Source of the DNA: Ihuprevotella massiliensis
GTDB taxonomy: Bacteria; Bacteroidota; Bacteroidia; Bacteroidales; Bacteroidaceae
Direction of reading: 5' to 3'
NCBI GenBank assembly: GCA_900095835.1
Contig: LT608321.1
Location: forward strand, 2,013,164 to 2,077,163
Length of the DNA: 64,000 nucleotides
Positions within the stretch are counted from its first letter, which is position 1; each line of letters starts with the position of its first letter. Positions 17,835 through 27,521 of this stretch are shown in pieces. The position numbers were made by a program, and so were the translations under genes. The notes beneath the pieces are model-generated. The model did not search any database, was not told where the DNA came from, and saw only the letters and a program-made list of their open reading frames with translations.

Positions 17835-17940
17835 ATCCTTTGCGCAGCTTTCCTATTGACTTTGTTATGCTGCCCTCAACAAAGGTTTCCCAACGCGCAA
17901 GCGACGCGCGACACTTAATCTGTATATCGAACTTTTTCAC

Positions 17941-19098
17941 ATGAACCTTCTCGCTAAATTCGGCGCGGCATGCGTCACTATCCTAGGCGTTTTCGCTAAC
18001 TACTCCTGCGACTCCATCTTCCACGATGATCTCTCAGATTGTCCGCAAGGGGTTTATGTGCGCTTCTACCAACAAACGCCTTGCTACAACTACAAAAATA
18101 CCAGTGTGGGTAAGGTGAATAACCTCCATGTTCTTGCCTTCGACAAACAAACGGGACTCCTCGCCAACTTTGTCGCTGCTGACCAAGAAATGATGCTCAC
18201 CACCGAACACGAAACACTCCTCCCTCTCCAACAAGGGGACTATGAACTCGTGGCGTGGACGGGTAACGCTGCCGAACTTGCTTCGGCGAAGCTTCAAAAA
18301 GGAGTCACTCACAAAAGTGATGTCTTCTTCCAACTTCGACAACAACAAGACGGTTCTTACGTCTTTCCCAATACTCCCGAACCTCTCCGATATGGATTTG
18401 CTGGTACGGGACTCAACCGACTTCCCCTCGACTCTGCTGAATATGCCCATCGTGAGGCTACTTCGCAATATCCTCTCGACGAAGTCATCAATATCCCCGA
18501 TCCTGCTAAGGAGGGTAGTGTGTTCCGCCACGCTGCCATCAACCTCCGCCCACAAACGCTCCGCGTGAATGTGCAACTCGTGGTGGACGGCAGTGTGAAG
18601 AGTGCCAAATATCCCACCGCTGCCAATAATTTCGATTTGCAACTACTCACCTCTGGTCGTGCCCTCGCACACGAAGCTGCCAAGAACGGTAGCGCTTTGG
18701 TGGACTGGACAGTGCCCCAAGCTAAATTGGCGCCTGCAACCGACGCGCGTTTGCTCCAACCTCTCCAAAAACAGGTGGTGGCAGATACGCTCAAACAAAG
18801 CTACAACCTTTTGGGTAACACTGCCAACAACCTCGCAGAAGGTCGTCTCGTGATCATGCACAAAGGAAAGAAGGTGGAACTCTCTGACGCGGTGAAACAA
18901 CTCACCAGCGCTCTCGACCTTCCAGCCCTCATCCGCATAGCGCTAGAGAAACAAAATATCAATCTCAACTGCGGTGACGAAGTGACCATCAAACTCCACG
19001 TGAAGAATCAGTGCGTAGACTGCGACACTTACATGATTTTCGACGTAGAAATCGAGAAGTGGAGCGTGCACTCTTACGAAACTGAATTGGCAATCTAA
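17941..19098 (+). CDS. FimB/Mfa2-family fimbrial anchor lipoprotein
   Basis: 385 residues. The start (lipobox around NYSC, then DSIFHDDLSDCPQGVYVRFY) is the hallmark of FimB/Mfa2 anchors, which terminate and tether type V fimbriae in the outer membrane. The paired transthyretin-like domains, LHVLAFDKQTG and a C-terminal Cys cluster (NCGDE, NQCVDCDTY) fit the family. The final residues, WSVHSYETELAI, closely match the end of the upstream major subunit. It follows the terminator at 17793-17834, so expression probably depends on read-through or an unseen promoter. Confidence 0.9.
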   Translation: MNLLAKFGAACVTILGVFANYSCDSIFHDDLSDCPQGVYVRFYQQTPCYNYKNTSVGKVNNLHVLAFDKQTGLLANFVAADQEMMLTTEHETLLPLQQGDYELVAWTGNAAELASAKLQKGVTHKSDVFFQLRQQQDGSYVFPNTPEPLRYGFAGTGLNRLPLDSAEYAHREATSQYPLDEVINIPDPAKEGSVFRHAAINLRPQTLRVNVQLVVDGSVKSAKYPTAANNFDLQLLTSGRALAHEAAKNGSALVDWTVPQAKLAPATDARLLQPLQKQVVADTLKQSYNLLGNTANNLAEGRLVIMHKGKKVELSDAVKQLTSALDLPALIRIALEKQNINLNCGDEVTIKLHVKNQCVDCDTYMIFDVEIEKWSVHSYETELAI

Positions 19099-19243
19099 CC
19101 TCCAGTTACTCTTATTTTCATAACCCTGACTAGACAGGTCTCAATGGGTCAACCTCCTGCCGCGGTCGTTGACTTATGCTCGCGCAGGGCGTCGCGCCTC
19201 GACCGCTCAAACTGGAGATAGTCTCAACTGAAACTCAAAACTT

Positions 19244-19945
19244 ATGACTTTTCGTTCTTTATTTCTTTTAGGTGCCATGGTGGTGGCTACCGGTGCAGCT
19301 GCACAAACTCAACCTCGCACAAAAGCTAAAGTGGGTGTCAACACCAAGAACCCCACGGAGAATCTCCACGTCAATGGTACTCTGCGTGTGCAAAAACTGC
19401 CCGCTAATGGTACCGCCAACGCCATCTCTACCAAAGCGGATGGCACGGGGTCTACCGATGTGGACCAACGTTTCAATGCACAGTATGTGGTGACCGCCGA
19501 CAAGAATGGTGTCTTAGGCCGCGTTTCTAGCATAGAAACTAAGCTCTTCTATATGCCTGCTGTACACCTTCCGTTGACTGAAGAAGAACTTGCGCTCAAC
19601 CCCTCAAATCCCTCTTATTTATCCCACTTTACCCCAGGATACTCGTCTACCTACGGATTTCAAATTGGGCTCCATGGTCTCTTTACTCACCAGTTCGATA
19701 TAACCCCCAACTTCGATGCTACTCCTCAGATAGTGAAGAGCGATCCATCTGCAGCTTTATGGAATGCTAATTGGGGGTATGTTGCTGAGGATTTCGACTA
19801 TTTCATCACCTATTATGATACTGAAGTATTCGAGAATGTGTCTGTAACAGCAGATGGATTACTCCGTTATAAGGTGAAAGCTGGTGCAGTCCCCACTGCC
19901 AAGACCTATATGAACATTGTCTTAAAGAAGAAAGACCAACCTTAA
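19244..19945 (+). CDS. Exported protein of unknown function between two fimbrial anchors
   Basis: 233 residues with a signal peptide (cleavage near GAAAQT) and no lipobox. After it comes KVGVNTKNPTENLHVNGTLRVQKL, resembling the start of Bacteroidetes surface or tail-fibre-like proteins in which a 'GVNTxNPxxxLHVxGT' segment precedes a variable beta domain. The remaining 150 residues (aromatic-rich, ending LRYKVKAGAVPTAKTYMNIVLK) are not recognised. It lies in line with the flanking Mfa2-type genes, with only 35 bp before the next one, so co-expression with the fimbria is likely. It could be an accessory adhesin; that is inference. Confidence 0.75.
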   Translation: MTFRSLFLLGAMVVATGAAAQTQPRTKAKVGVNTKNPTENLHVNGTLRVQKLPANGTANAISTKADGTGSTDVDQRFNAQYVVTADKNGVLGRVSSIETKLFYMPAVHLPLTEEELALNPSNPSYLSHFTPGYSSTYGFQIGLHGLFTHQFDITPNFDATPQIVKSDPSAALWNANWGYVAEDFDYFITYYDTEVFENVSVTADGLLRYKVKAGAVPTAKTYMNIVLKKKDQP

Positions 19946-19980
19946 GACTTTAGGATTTCATCTCTCATCCCTATTATCTC

Positions 19981-21006
19981 ATGAAATATCTCCATGCCAC
20001 GCTCGCAGGAGCACTTTCTCTTTTGACGCTTTCCGCACTCACTGCGTGCGATGCGACGTTTCACGACGATCTGTCAGATTGTCGCCACACCTTGTGGGTG
20101 AATATGGCTAAGAACGATTGCAACCTCCAAGGCACTACTGCACCGCAATATGTGGCGCCTGCTGGAAAGGTGCGCATCTTGGCTTTCGACAAGAATGGTC
20201 TCTTGGCTGCTGACACCACTTGGACACAAAACGACGCGCGCCCTGTGGAGCGTGTGGGTTTGCACACCCTACAAGCTGGCACTTACACTATCCTCGGATG
20301 GGCGGGTATTTCTGAGCAGTGGGAACAAAAGATGTTGCACCTTGGCAGAACACGCATTTCTGACGTGGTCTTGACACACAAGGCTACTTCAAATCCTAAC
20401 AATCCGCAGTCGCCTGCCCTTTTGGCTGACCTCAGTGGCACCCACACTTGGCTCGGTAGCAACACTAGCTTTGTCAAGTTCCCTGATCCTACGGAAGTGG
20501 GTACCACAGAACAAGAAGTGACACTTAACATGCACGAGCAGACTTTCGAAGTTGACGTGCAAGTGGATGTGGATCCTGCCACCTACGATGGTAAGAATGA
20601 CATCTCTGCCAATGATTTTGACATCATGGTAGAACTTCAGCAAAATGAGTATCACATGGATGGCACGCCAGCAGCTACATCTTCTAGCTTGTCAGGCTAT
20701 ATGTTGAAGGTGAACACTAGCCGAACCAAGGAGCAGCTCAAAGGAAAGTTCACTGTGCCTGCTCTCACGGCTCGCAATAGCAAGGTGAAACTTACACTCA
20801 TCAACCGCACGAATGGTAAGGTGGTGGAACAAGGAGCCTTCGACCTCTTGGCGCTCTTGAAGCTCCAACAAAGCTTTGACCCCAGTTGCGCACGCAGTGC
20901 GAAGCTCAAATTCAAACTCAAAGACCACTGCTTCTGTGGGGAATTTACCTGCGATGAAGTGTGGGTGGATGGGTTGAAACTCGGTTCTTTCACCGTGGGT
21001 AAATAA
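19981..21006 (+). CDS. Second FimB/Mfa2-family anchor lipoprotein
   Basis: 341 residues. The start MKYLHATLAGALSLLTLSALTAC is followed by DATFHDDLSDCRHTLWVNM, the FimB/Mfa2 signature. VRILAFDKNG, the AGTYTILGWAG strand and a C-terminal Cys cluster (HCFCGEFTC) support the family call. It differs considerably from the first anchor (17941-19098), so it is a diverged paralogue rather than a recent copy. It is the last gene of fimbrial operon 1; a clear terminator follows at 21040-21074. Confidence 0.88.
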   Translation: MKYLHATLAGALSLLTLSALTACDATFHDDLSDCRHTLWVNMAKNDCNLQGTTAPQYVAPAGKVRILAFDKNGLLAADTTWTQNDARPVERVGLHTLQAGTYTILGWAGISEQWEQKMLHLGRTRISDVVLTHKATSNPNNPQSPALLADLSGTHTWLGSNTSFVKFPDPTEVGTTEQEVTLNMHEQTFEVDVQVDVDPATYDGKNDISANDFDIMVELQQNEYHMDGTPAATSSSLSGYMLKVNTSRTKEQLKGKFTVPALTARNSKVKLTLINRTNGKVVEQGAFDLLALLKLQQSFDPSCARSAKLKFKLKDHCFCGEFTCDEVWVDGLKLGSFTVGK

Positions 21007-21039
21007 CGCTCAGCAACGTCTACAACAGACCTAAACAAC

Positions 21040-21074
21040 AAAAAGCTCCGTAGCCTGGCTACGGAGCTTTTTTG
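21040..21074 (+). terminator. Terminator of fimbrial operon 1
   Basis: 11-bp stem (21043-21053 with 21059-21069) flanked by A-run and T-run. Confidence 0.88.
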
Positions 21075-21317
21075 TGCGTCTTGTGGCGTGAGCTTTTGTA
21101 CGCTGCATCCAGTTCTTACTGTTGCCCTCTTCAGATTTCCTGCTCTTGACGGCTTAGTGTCCGGTGTATTGTGCGTTATGTTCTGATATTGTCTATTGTC
21201 TTGCTGATATTTTGTACGGCTTGTGTGCAATCGTATGTCGTATTGACCGAATATAGTGCTGTAATTCAGAGTTATTGTGTGACCTTGAGCGTCCCGCTGT
21301 GGAGGGCTATAAACAAA

Positions 21318-21357
21318 CATCGCGCCTCACTTGCTTTGTGGCAGGTGAGGCGCGATG
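21318..21357 (-). terminator. Terminator of fimbrial operon 2
   Basis: 13-bp stem (21318-21330 with 21345-21357) downstream of the minus-strand stop at 21388, with a TTTGTTTAT tail on the minus strand. The 240 bp between the two operon terminators hold no recognisable gene. Confidence 0.8.
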
Positions 21358-21387
21358 AATGATAATGAGAAATTCTGCGCTGTGCGC

Positions 21388-23280
21388 TTAGAACGTCACT
21401 GTCTGATCGGTGAAGAGGGGAGAGGAGATTGTGGCACTCACCGTGCGCCCAGTGGCATTGCGCTTGAAATGAAGCGTTTCTTTGCGGCGACGTCCGCGGG
21501 TGGAGTTGAGTACGATGTATTCGTAGTAAATCTTCTTGTCGCGGATCACAAGTTTCAAGTTTTGGTTGGTGTTGTCGTCCACGTACGGGGTGAGTCCATT
21601 GGCATCGATGGTCACTTTGTAGGGGAAGAGGGTTTCGGGAATGGAACCCGGAACATCGAAAGTGAGATCCACACGCTCGCCTTGTGCTTTCTGGTTGGTA
21701 GCTCCTGCACCGTTGATAAAGGTGGCGTTGAACTTGTAGGGCTGTTTGAACACTATCGTGATGGTGCGCTGGATGATGGAGCGATTGGTGGCAGCTTTGT
21801 TGTCGGCGATGACCACGAAGGTGTAGCTCGTGGAACTGGTGGTGGGGAAGGTGACGCCAGTTTTGGGAGTTACCTTCAGTTCTCCCGTGGTACGGTTGAA
21901 GGTGACCGACTGAATGAAGGGATCGTTGGTGAAAGCACCGTCCACCGCCTTGCGATTGTAGTAGACATTGACCTTGTTGAGCTCGTTGGTGTTGCTGCCT
22001 ATCGCTTTGTAGGCTATCTTTGCGGTGTAAGGCTGTGGTTGCGTGATGATGACTTCTGAGTTGGAGACATCGAGCATGTATTTTCCATCACTGATTTCGG
22101 AGAACTCTTTCAATTCGACGGAGGCAAAGAGGTTGTTGCCGGCAGGGGCTTCGATGGCTTTCTCGGGAGTGGGATAACCGGTGGTTGCCACACTGTTGAC
22201 GGTCACCTTGTAGAGGTGATTGCGCACCACGTCATAGGGTTCACTTCCCAAATAGTTGTTGGCAGCATCGAAGAAGTCTTGTTTGAGGTCGACTTTGTAG
22301 TAGCCTGGAGTCTCGTAGGTGCCGTTGGGTCTGCGCTTGGCACCATATAGGATGATGGCGATTTGTTTGTCTCTATCGGCTTCTGAGTTACGATATTCGT
22401 AGAGGGCAATATCGTTCTTATTGGATTTCCAACTATCGTTGGTCGTCCCTTGGGCACCGAGGTAGTTGTGGAGGGTGACACCACTGAGGAGTGTGGGACG
22501 CGTGGGGCTGCTGGGGAAGCTGTAGAGCACATCGCGGTATTGTGCATCGGGGTCGCTGCCGTCGAGCGTCTCTTTTGAGATGTAAGGAGCGAGGGTGCCG
22601 CGGTCGGGAGCGTTGTGGACACAGAATCCTTTGAGATCAAACCCTGCGCTGGCAGCGATGGCAACTTGCACCACGGCTTGATTGCGGAGCAGGCGAAAGA
22701 CGCGATTGTTGAAGCTGCTGGTGTTGAGCTGGGCGAAGCTGAAGGAGCGCCAGTAGACAAAGCGGCTGAGGTTGGTGTCGGAGAGGCGATTGATGAGTTG
22801 CCCCTCGTCGGTGTCTTTGAATTGATAATCTTGTGGCCAGTTGGCAGGGAAGTTGTAATTGGCAATGAAGTGGATGATGCGTTGACGAGTGCTCGATAGG
22901 AGTTTGGCGGAAAAGTTTACCGCTTTGTTGTCTTGCGCGCTTCCTTGCGCCGGAAGTTGGTTTTCCCCTCCTGCAATGTTGCGCTCTTGACGGGTGAGGT
23001 TGGCAGGTGCTGAGTAGAGAAAACGGTGGTTTTCGTCAAAGACCAAGAGCGTGAGGTTTTGGATGTTGGACACCTCAGCACGTGTTGGCACTTGCATCTC
23101 CGGCAGATCGAGTTGTCCCGTGATGGTGATGCTGTCGCCTTCGTGGAAGGTAGGCTCAGCTTCCACTCGGTGCTCGTTGTCGCTGAGGGAATCTTCGAGC
23201 TCCGAATGGCAGGCTGTAGTGATTCCTCCCCACACTAGGGTGAGGAGAACGAAGAGGAATCCTTTATAATTGAAGTGCAT
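21388..23280 (-). CDS. Fimbrillin-family accessory lipoprotein
   Basis: 630 residues with a lipoprotein signal (GGITTAC, Cys about 24). LTLLVFDENHRFLY and VVRNHLYKVTVNSV, with an Arg site in VPTRAEVS, are the conserved features of Mfa/Fim subunits. The C-terminal 220 residues form extra beta-sandwich-like repeats (each ending near PYKF, PYTAK or FPYKV) that the stalk subunits lack. It probably belongs to the tip complex. It is separated by 6 bp from the 901-residue gene upstream, so it is translationally linked to it. Confidence 0.8.
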   Translation of the reverse strand: MHFNYKGFLFVLLTLVWGGITTACHSELEDSLSDNEHRVEAEPTFHEGDSITITGQLDLPEMQVPTRAEVSNIQNLTLLVFDENHRFLYSAPANLTRQERNIAGGENQLPAQGSAQDNKAVNFSAKLLSSTRQRIIHFIANYNFPANWPQDYQFKDTDEGQLINRLSDTNLSRFVYWRSFSFAQLNTSSFNNRVFRLLRNQAVVQVAIAASAGFDLKGFCVHNAPDRGTLAPYISKETLDGSDPDAQYRDVLYSFPSSPTRPTLLSGVTLHNYLGAQGTTNDSWKSNKNDIALYEYRNSEADRDKQIAIILYGAKRRPNGTYETPGYYKVDLKQDFFDAANNYLGSEPYDVVRNHLYKVTVNSVATTGYPTPEKAIEAPAGNNLFASVELKEFSEISDGKYMLDVSNSEVIITQPQPYTAKIAYKAIGSNTNELNKVNVYYNRKAVDGAFTNDPFIQSVTFNRTTGELKVTPKTGVTFPTTSSTSYTFVVIADNKAATNRSIIQRTITIVFKQPYKFNATFINGAGATNQKAQGERVDLTFDVPGSIPETLFPYKVTIDANGLTPYVDDNTNQNLKLVIRDKKIYYEYIVLNSTRGRRRKETLHFKRNATGRTVSATISSPLFTDQTVTF

Positions 23281-23286
23281 AATGGG

Positions 23287-25992
23287 CTAATATTTATATG
23301 AGTCAAAAACAGGACACATAAATGTAGAGCCTGGGTTATTGATGATAGTTCCTGCCTTAGGGTTGTTGTTGGCACCATTTCGAGTAGCAACAGCTACTCC
23401 TGATTGGGCAGCCCATGCAGTATAGTATTGTAATAAGGATTTTACTGCACTATTGGGGTCACTTTGGATTTTGGCAATCAACTGTAACTCTGCTGTCGTG
23501 GGTAGTCTCCAATAGCCATTGTGTTTGAAGTTAAGAGGGTATCCACTTATTCCAGTAACAGGGTAATAACGTTGACGTCCACCACCAGGCCATACAGAAC
23601 CATACTTGGCAAAGGTCAGGTCGTCCATACCTACGATAATGTGGTTGCGCGAGGGACCATAATCATCTTCAAAATATTGTCTTGCGCGTTGTTCTGCCGA
23701 TTTGAAAGGATAAACGCGATAAGGGGCGAAGTTGTCTGCTCTGAAGATGCGCTGACCGTTCTCGTCGACGGGAGAATGTAGTACCAAATTACGTTGTTCT
23801 GGGCTTCTAGCCTTATCGGGATAGTTGTTGGGATAGTAGACCCAAAATTGAAAGTGGTTGCGCTGATTGGACAAATTGACGAGTTCTACCGTCTCTGGTC
23901 GAGTTCTTCTACTACCTTTGGCTTCGAGCGCTTCTATTCTTCTGATTTTATTGTGCTCTTGCTGGGTGATAGTCATGATTTCCGCGTCGGAGTATTCGCC
24001 AGATTGAGGTCTTGCAGGCACATCACCCCATTGAGAAGAAATGATGAACTCGGGCGAAATTAGTTGGTTGCTTTCAGCATCTTTGGCTGTGCTTCCATCA
24101 GCTACCGTGGCATCCCCATAGAGCATTCCAGGTTGTGGGGCAATCGTGTGGACTGTATAGAGTAGACTGTTGGTCTGAACACGGCCATTGATGGTAGCTC
24201 CGAAGAGAGAGTACCAATAGTTGATCATTCCTTTGGATTGCTTAGCCGTCACATAGATGGGAGGATATTGTGTGACGGTGACGGGCACCTCGGGCAAAAC
24301 GTTTGAATTGAGCTGCTTTGCTTTGAAACGGATGGTGAGGGGCACGTAGTTGACGGGCACCGGACTTTGGACTTTGATATAGGTGCGTCCCCCATGAGTG
24401 GTGGTGGAGATTTTGATTTTCGATTTGTCGGCGTTTATCGTTTGAGATTCTCCATATTGATTGTAGGTCGTATATTGCGCCTCAATAGTGTTGAGCAAAG
24501 TTTCGTCGAGAGGTAGGTCGGAGATGTATTGGATTTCCAATTCGTCAGTAGCCAACATTTCTGGATTCGTCTGCTTCACCACAAGATAGTGAGCATCTGC
24601 GATGCTACCATCTACCGCCTCTGGCACCCAGTTCTCCACTGCGATGGAGGCATTGACCTGCGTGGGACGAGCTATTTCGGGGCTTCCCAACACCTGGATG
24701 GTGGACTGGATGTCGTAGACCGTGTTGCGCTCGATGCGATTCCACTCCTCACCTGTCACCGTCGCGCCCTTGGGAGGAAGCACGTTTTTGAGCGGAATCT
24801 GGTAGTAGCTGTCTTGTTCTTGGTTTTGGTTGTTGCGCACACGGAGTTTGATGTACAAAGAGGTCTCTTGTAGCACATCTTTCGCCCATGAGTTGGCGTA
24901 GGTGTAGAAAGGGATGGGGCGCGCAAAGAATTGTTTGCCGTCGAAGGTGCGCTTCTCCATGTTTTGGAAGGTGGTGAGTCCATTGTTGATGAACGCACGC
25001 TCACTGTCCAAAACTTCGTCGGCAAGGACGCGAGTGTTGGACACACCATTAGAAAGGGCGATTTGGGGATTGCCCACTACGGTGTAGGTGGCGCCTTTTT
25101 CGTCCGTGACGGTGGTGGGAGGCGTGAGACGGACACGGAGTTTCGCGGCAGCGCGGTGGAGGTTGACCACACTGTTCACCTTGACTTCGCTTTGCGTGTT
25201 CCAATTAAAGACTTGTGCATTGGAAGCACCATCCATCAAGAAGTCTGCTTGCTTCTCATTGGGATTGTTTTGTGCTCCCAAAGCATTGCTAGTGGCAATC
25301 AAACTTTGGAGCTGTGGGAAAGTTTTGCCTTGCAAGTCGGTGGCAGCTCCGCGATAGTTGGCGATGATAATGAGTCTGAGGGTCTTGCCGTGGTAGGCGT
25401 TGTGCGTAGCCCCCTTTTCGAGGTAGATGCGCGCTTGACCTTGCACTGCGTCGATGGTGGCAGTGCCCAGGGTGTTGATGACTCCTTGTGGATAGAGCAT
25501 CAAGTCGCCTTTGAGGGTGCTGTGCAAACCTAGTTGGTTGTTGCCTTCATAGACCAGTGCATACATATTGTTGATTTTGGTTTCGTTGAGACCATTGGCA
25601 ACATAGAGGTTCGCATTCTCAGTGGTGGCGCGTGTGAGTCGAGGCACGGCAACTGGTGTGTTCGTGGCAACGTGGTTGTCGTTAAGTGTAGTGACCACCG
25701 AAGCACGCGTGGCAGTGGCGGGAGGAAGCGTGGCAAAGTCTGAAGCCTCGAGAGCGGAGAGTTCTCGTGTGGAGAATCCGAACGCAATCACTTCGCTGTG
25801 GGCAGTGTCGATTTTCACCACTTGTGGGGTGTCGGAGAGTTCAATGTCGGTTGAGCAACTTCCACAGAAGAATAGGCTCATGCCGCAGCCCACCGTGAGG
25901 AAGGCTGTCCAGAACGAGCGCAGGGGAGTGTGGAAAAAGCCCTTGTGCGACTGATGTTGAGTCGCGAGGGCAAGAATATGATGGAAGTTCAT
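23287..25992 (-). CDS. Large fimbrillin-type tip protein
   Basis: 901 residues. A basic N-terminus and hydrophobic segment end at a lipobox-like FFCGSC (Cys about 46). The first 450 residues are fimbrillin-like (MYALVYEGNNQLG, RTLxLIIIANYRG, LHRAAAKLRVRL, NTVYDIQSTIQVLGSP). A middle beta region contains YPPIYVTAKQSKGMINYWYSLFG. The C-terminal 250 residues end in a GYWRLPTTAELQLI module like that of Bacteroidales fimbrial tip adhesins, where it resembles Lcl/DUF1566-type carbohydrate-binding domains. The tip role is inferred from size, domain order and operon position. Confidence 0.8.
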   Translation of the reverse strand: MNFHHILALATQHQSHKGFFHTPLRSFWTAFLTVGCGMSLFFCGSCSTDIELSDTPQVVKIDTAHSEVIAFGFSTRELSALEASDFATLPPATATRASVVTTLNDNHVATNTPVAVPRLTRATTENANLYVANGLNETKINNMYALVYEGNNQLGLHSTLKGDLMLYPQGVINTLGTATIDAVQGQARIYLEKGATHNAYHGKTLRLIIIANYRGAATDLQGKTFPQLQSLIATSNALGAQNNPNEKQADFLMDGASNAQVFNWNTQSEVKVNSVVNLHRAAAKLRVRLTPPTTVTDEKGATYTVVGNPQIALSNGVSNTRVLADEVLDSERAFINNGLTTFQNMEKRTFDGKQFFARPIPFYTYANSWAKDVLQETSLYIKLRVRNNQNQEQDSYYQIPLKNVLPPKGATVTGEEWNRIERNTVYDIQSTIQVLGSPEIARPTQVNASIAVENWVPEAVDGSIADAHYLVVKQTNPEMLATDELEIQYISDLPLDETLLNTIEAQYTTYNQYGESQTINADKSKIKISTTTHGGRTYIKVQSPVPVNYVPLTIRFKAKQLNSNVLPEVPVTVTQYPPIYVTAKQSKGMINYWYSLFGATINGRVQTNSLLYTVHTIAPQPGMLYGDATVADGSTAKDAESNQLISPEFIISSQWGDVPARPQSGEYSDAEIMTITQQEHNKIRRIEALEAKGSRRTRPETVELVNLSNQRNHFQFWVYYPNNYPDKARSPEQRNLVLHSPVDENGQRIFRADNFAPYRVYPFKSAEQRARQYFEDDYGPSRNHIIVGMDDLTFAKYGSVWPGGGRQRYYPVTGISGYPLNFKHNGYWRLPTTAELQLIAKIQSDPNSAVKSLLQYYTAWAAQSGVAVATRNGANNNPKAGTIINNPGSTFMCPVFDSYKY

Positions 25993-26001
25993 ACGACTTG
26001 A

Positions 26002-27471
26002 TTAGATAGTTTGACGAATCATGAAGCGTTTTGTAGGACCGGGGCTCTGATTGGTGTCGCGGAATCTCTTGACGATTTGCACCTCTTTTCCATCTACCGT
26101 GAGATAGAGTTCGGTGGAGCGCACATAGCCTGACCAAGGTTTCTTCGCTACAACGGTGATGGAGATGTTGTCGTTGCTTGCCATGCCCGAAGTTGCTGCT
26201 TCGTTGGCAAATTCAAAGTCCAAATAATTGGTGAGATTGAAGCGCCAAAGTGCACCTTGTGGAGCAGTCACCTTGAAATTCATCGTGATGCGGTCGGTTT
26301 CGGTGGGGTCGAGGTTGAGCCAGTTGGGACTGCTAGCATCTTGTGTCACCCCTTGTTGCCCGTTGGCGGGATTATCCGGAATCACCACTTGCGGCGCTGC
26401 ATAGTCCTTTTGAGAACTCTCCTTGTTCCAAGGGAGAATCGTCCAGTTGTAGTGGATGATTTCTTCGTCCCATCCCTTGAGTTCTACATCGGCAGCGTAG
26501 TGAGCATTGCGCGCCACACTCTGCGGATTGAGATTGTTTTTGATGAAATCTGAGAATCCGGCTGCAGTGATGGTACTCTTGTCGCCATTGTCGAGATACA
26601 TGCTCTTGGTGCGCTCGATGCCGTGCTTGGCAAAAGTGAAATCAAATCGGAGTCCATTGCCACCGCCTGCCCAGCGGACGTATTCGGGCACATAGAAGGT
26701 GCGGGTGAGCTTCTGATTGCCGGTGATGGAGAGCCCTGTGTTGATGTCGGTTTCGCCATTGGCTACGTTCATGGTCCAACTTCCTGTGATAAAGAGCGGA
26801 TAGTGTTTGGAGATGTTCGCGATTTTGATGGACTTGAGTTCGAGAGGAGCCGCTGCGTCAGTGGGCTGGTTTCCAGGAGATTTCAGAGCGCGCTGCAGGT
26901 TGAGCGTAACCTTGGCAAGCGTTCTGATGAGTTTTACATCGAGTTTTAGCGAATTTCCCTTCTTGTTGTCAGCCGTGATGGTGTTGGATAGTTGAGCAGT
27001 CATAGGGATGCCTGCATTGCGGTCGATATGTTCGAGGAGAGGAATGGCGGCAGGCACCTGCGTTAGAGCCGTCTTTTGGTAGAGACCATCACGAAAAGTC
27101 ACTTCGTTGAGGGCAGTGGTCATAGCTGCCGTTTCGTTCGCCACGAAGAAGAAGTCATAAGTTCCTGTGGGAAGCTGAATTTCTTTTTTGTAATTGATGA
27201 GATCTGCCAAGGGGTGAACCTCATTGTGCAACACTTCTCCGGTACTTTGCACACAGGCAATGAAGCGTATGGTGTTGACGCGGTCCTCGAAGTCGGCATT
27301 ATCCTGATTGATTGACTCACTCGTTTGAGCACGTGTGTCGAACGACACAAAGCCCAGAGTGGAGTGTTGTAGCTTGGGGGACTCATCTTCGTAATCACGG
27401 TTGCAGCTCATCGCAGTAAAGACGACGAGCAACAAAGGGAAGAAGAAACGATATATATGTTTAATCATCAT
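26002..27471 (-). CDS. Fimbrillin-family minor subunit lipoprotein
   Basis: 489 residues from MMIKHIYRFFF (27471); an upstream in-frame Met would overlap the previous gene and precede the signal peptide. The lipobox is TAMSC. GTYDFFFVANE is a recurrent fimbrillin strand, shared with the gene at 47857 (KYDFFFIANE), and the middle has IHYNWTILPW. After this the protein continues for about 110 residues into an added domain (LYLTVDGKEVQIVKRF). It lies 9 bp before the tip-type gene and 50 bp after the major-type subunit gene. Confidence 0.8.
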   Translation of the reverse strand: MMIKHIYRFFFPLLLVVFTAMSCNRDYEDESPKLQHSTLGFVSFDTRAQTSESINQDNADFEDRVNTIRFIACVQSTGEVLHNEVHPLADLINYKKEIQLPTGTYDFFFVANETAAMTTALNEVTFRDGLYQKTALTQVPAAIPLLEHIDRNAGIPMTAQLSNTITADNKKGNSLKLDVKLIRTLAKVTLNLQRALKSPGNQPTDAAAPLELKSIKIANISKHYPLFITGSWTMNVANGETDINTGLSITGNQKLTRTFYVPEYVRWAGGGNGLRFDFTFAKHGIERTKSMYLDNGDKSTITAAGFSDFIKNNLNPQSVARNAHYAADVELKGWDEEIIHYNWTILPWNKESSQKDYAAPQVVIPDNPANGQQGVTQDASSPNWLNLDPTETDRITMNFKVTAPQGALWRFNLTNYLDFEFANEAATSGMASNDNISITVVAKKPWSGYVRSTELYLTVDGKEVQIVKRFRDTNQSPGPTKRFMIRQTI

Positions 27472-27521
27472 GCGGAATAGTGTGAGATGAACACAGAGGA
27501 GGCTGCAATAAGTTGTGAGCG

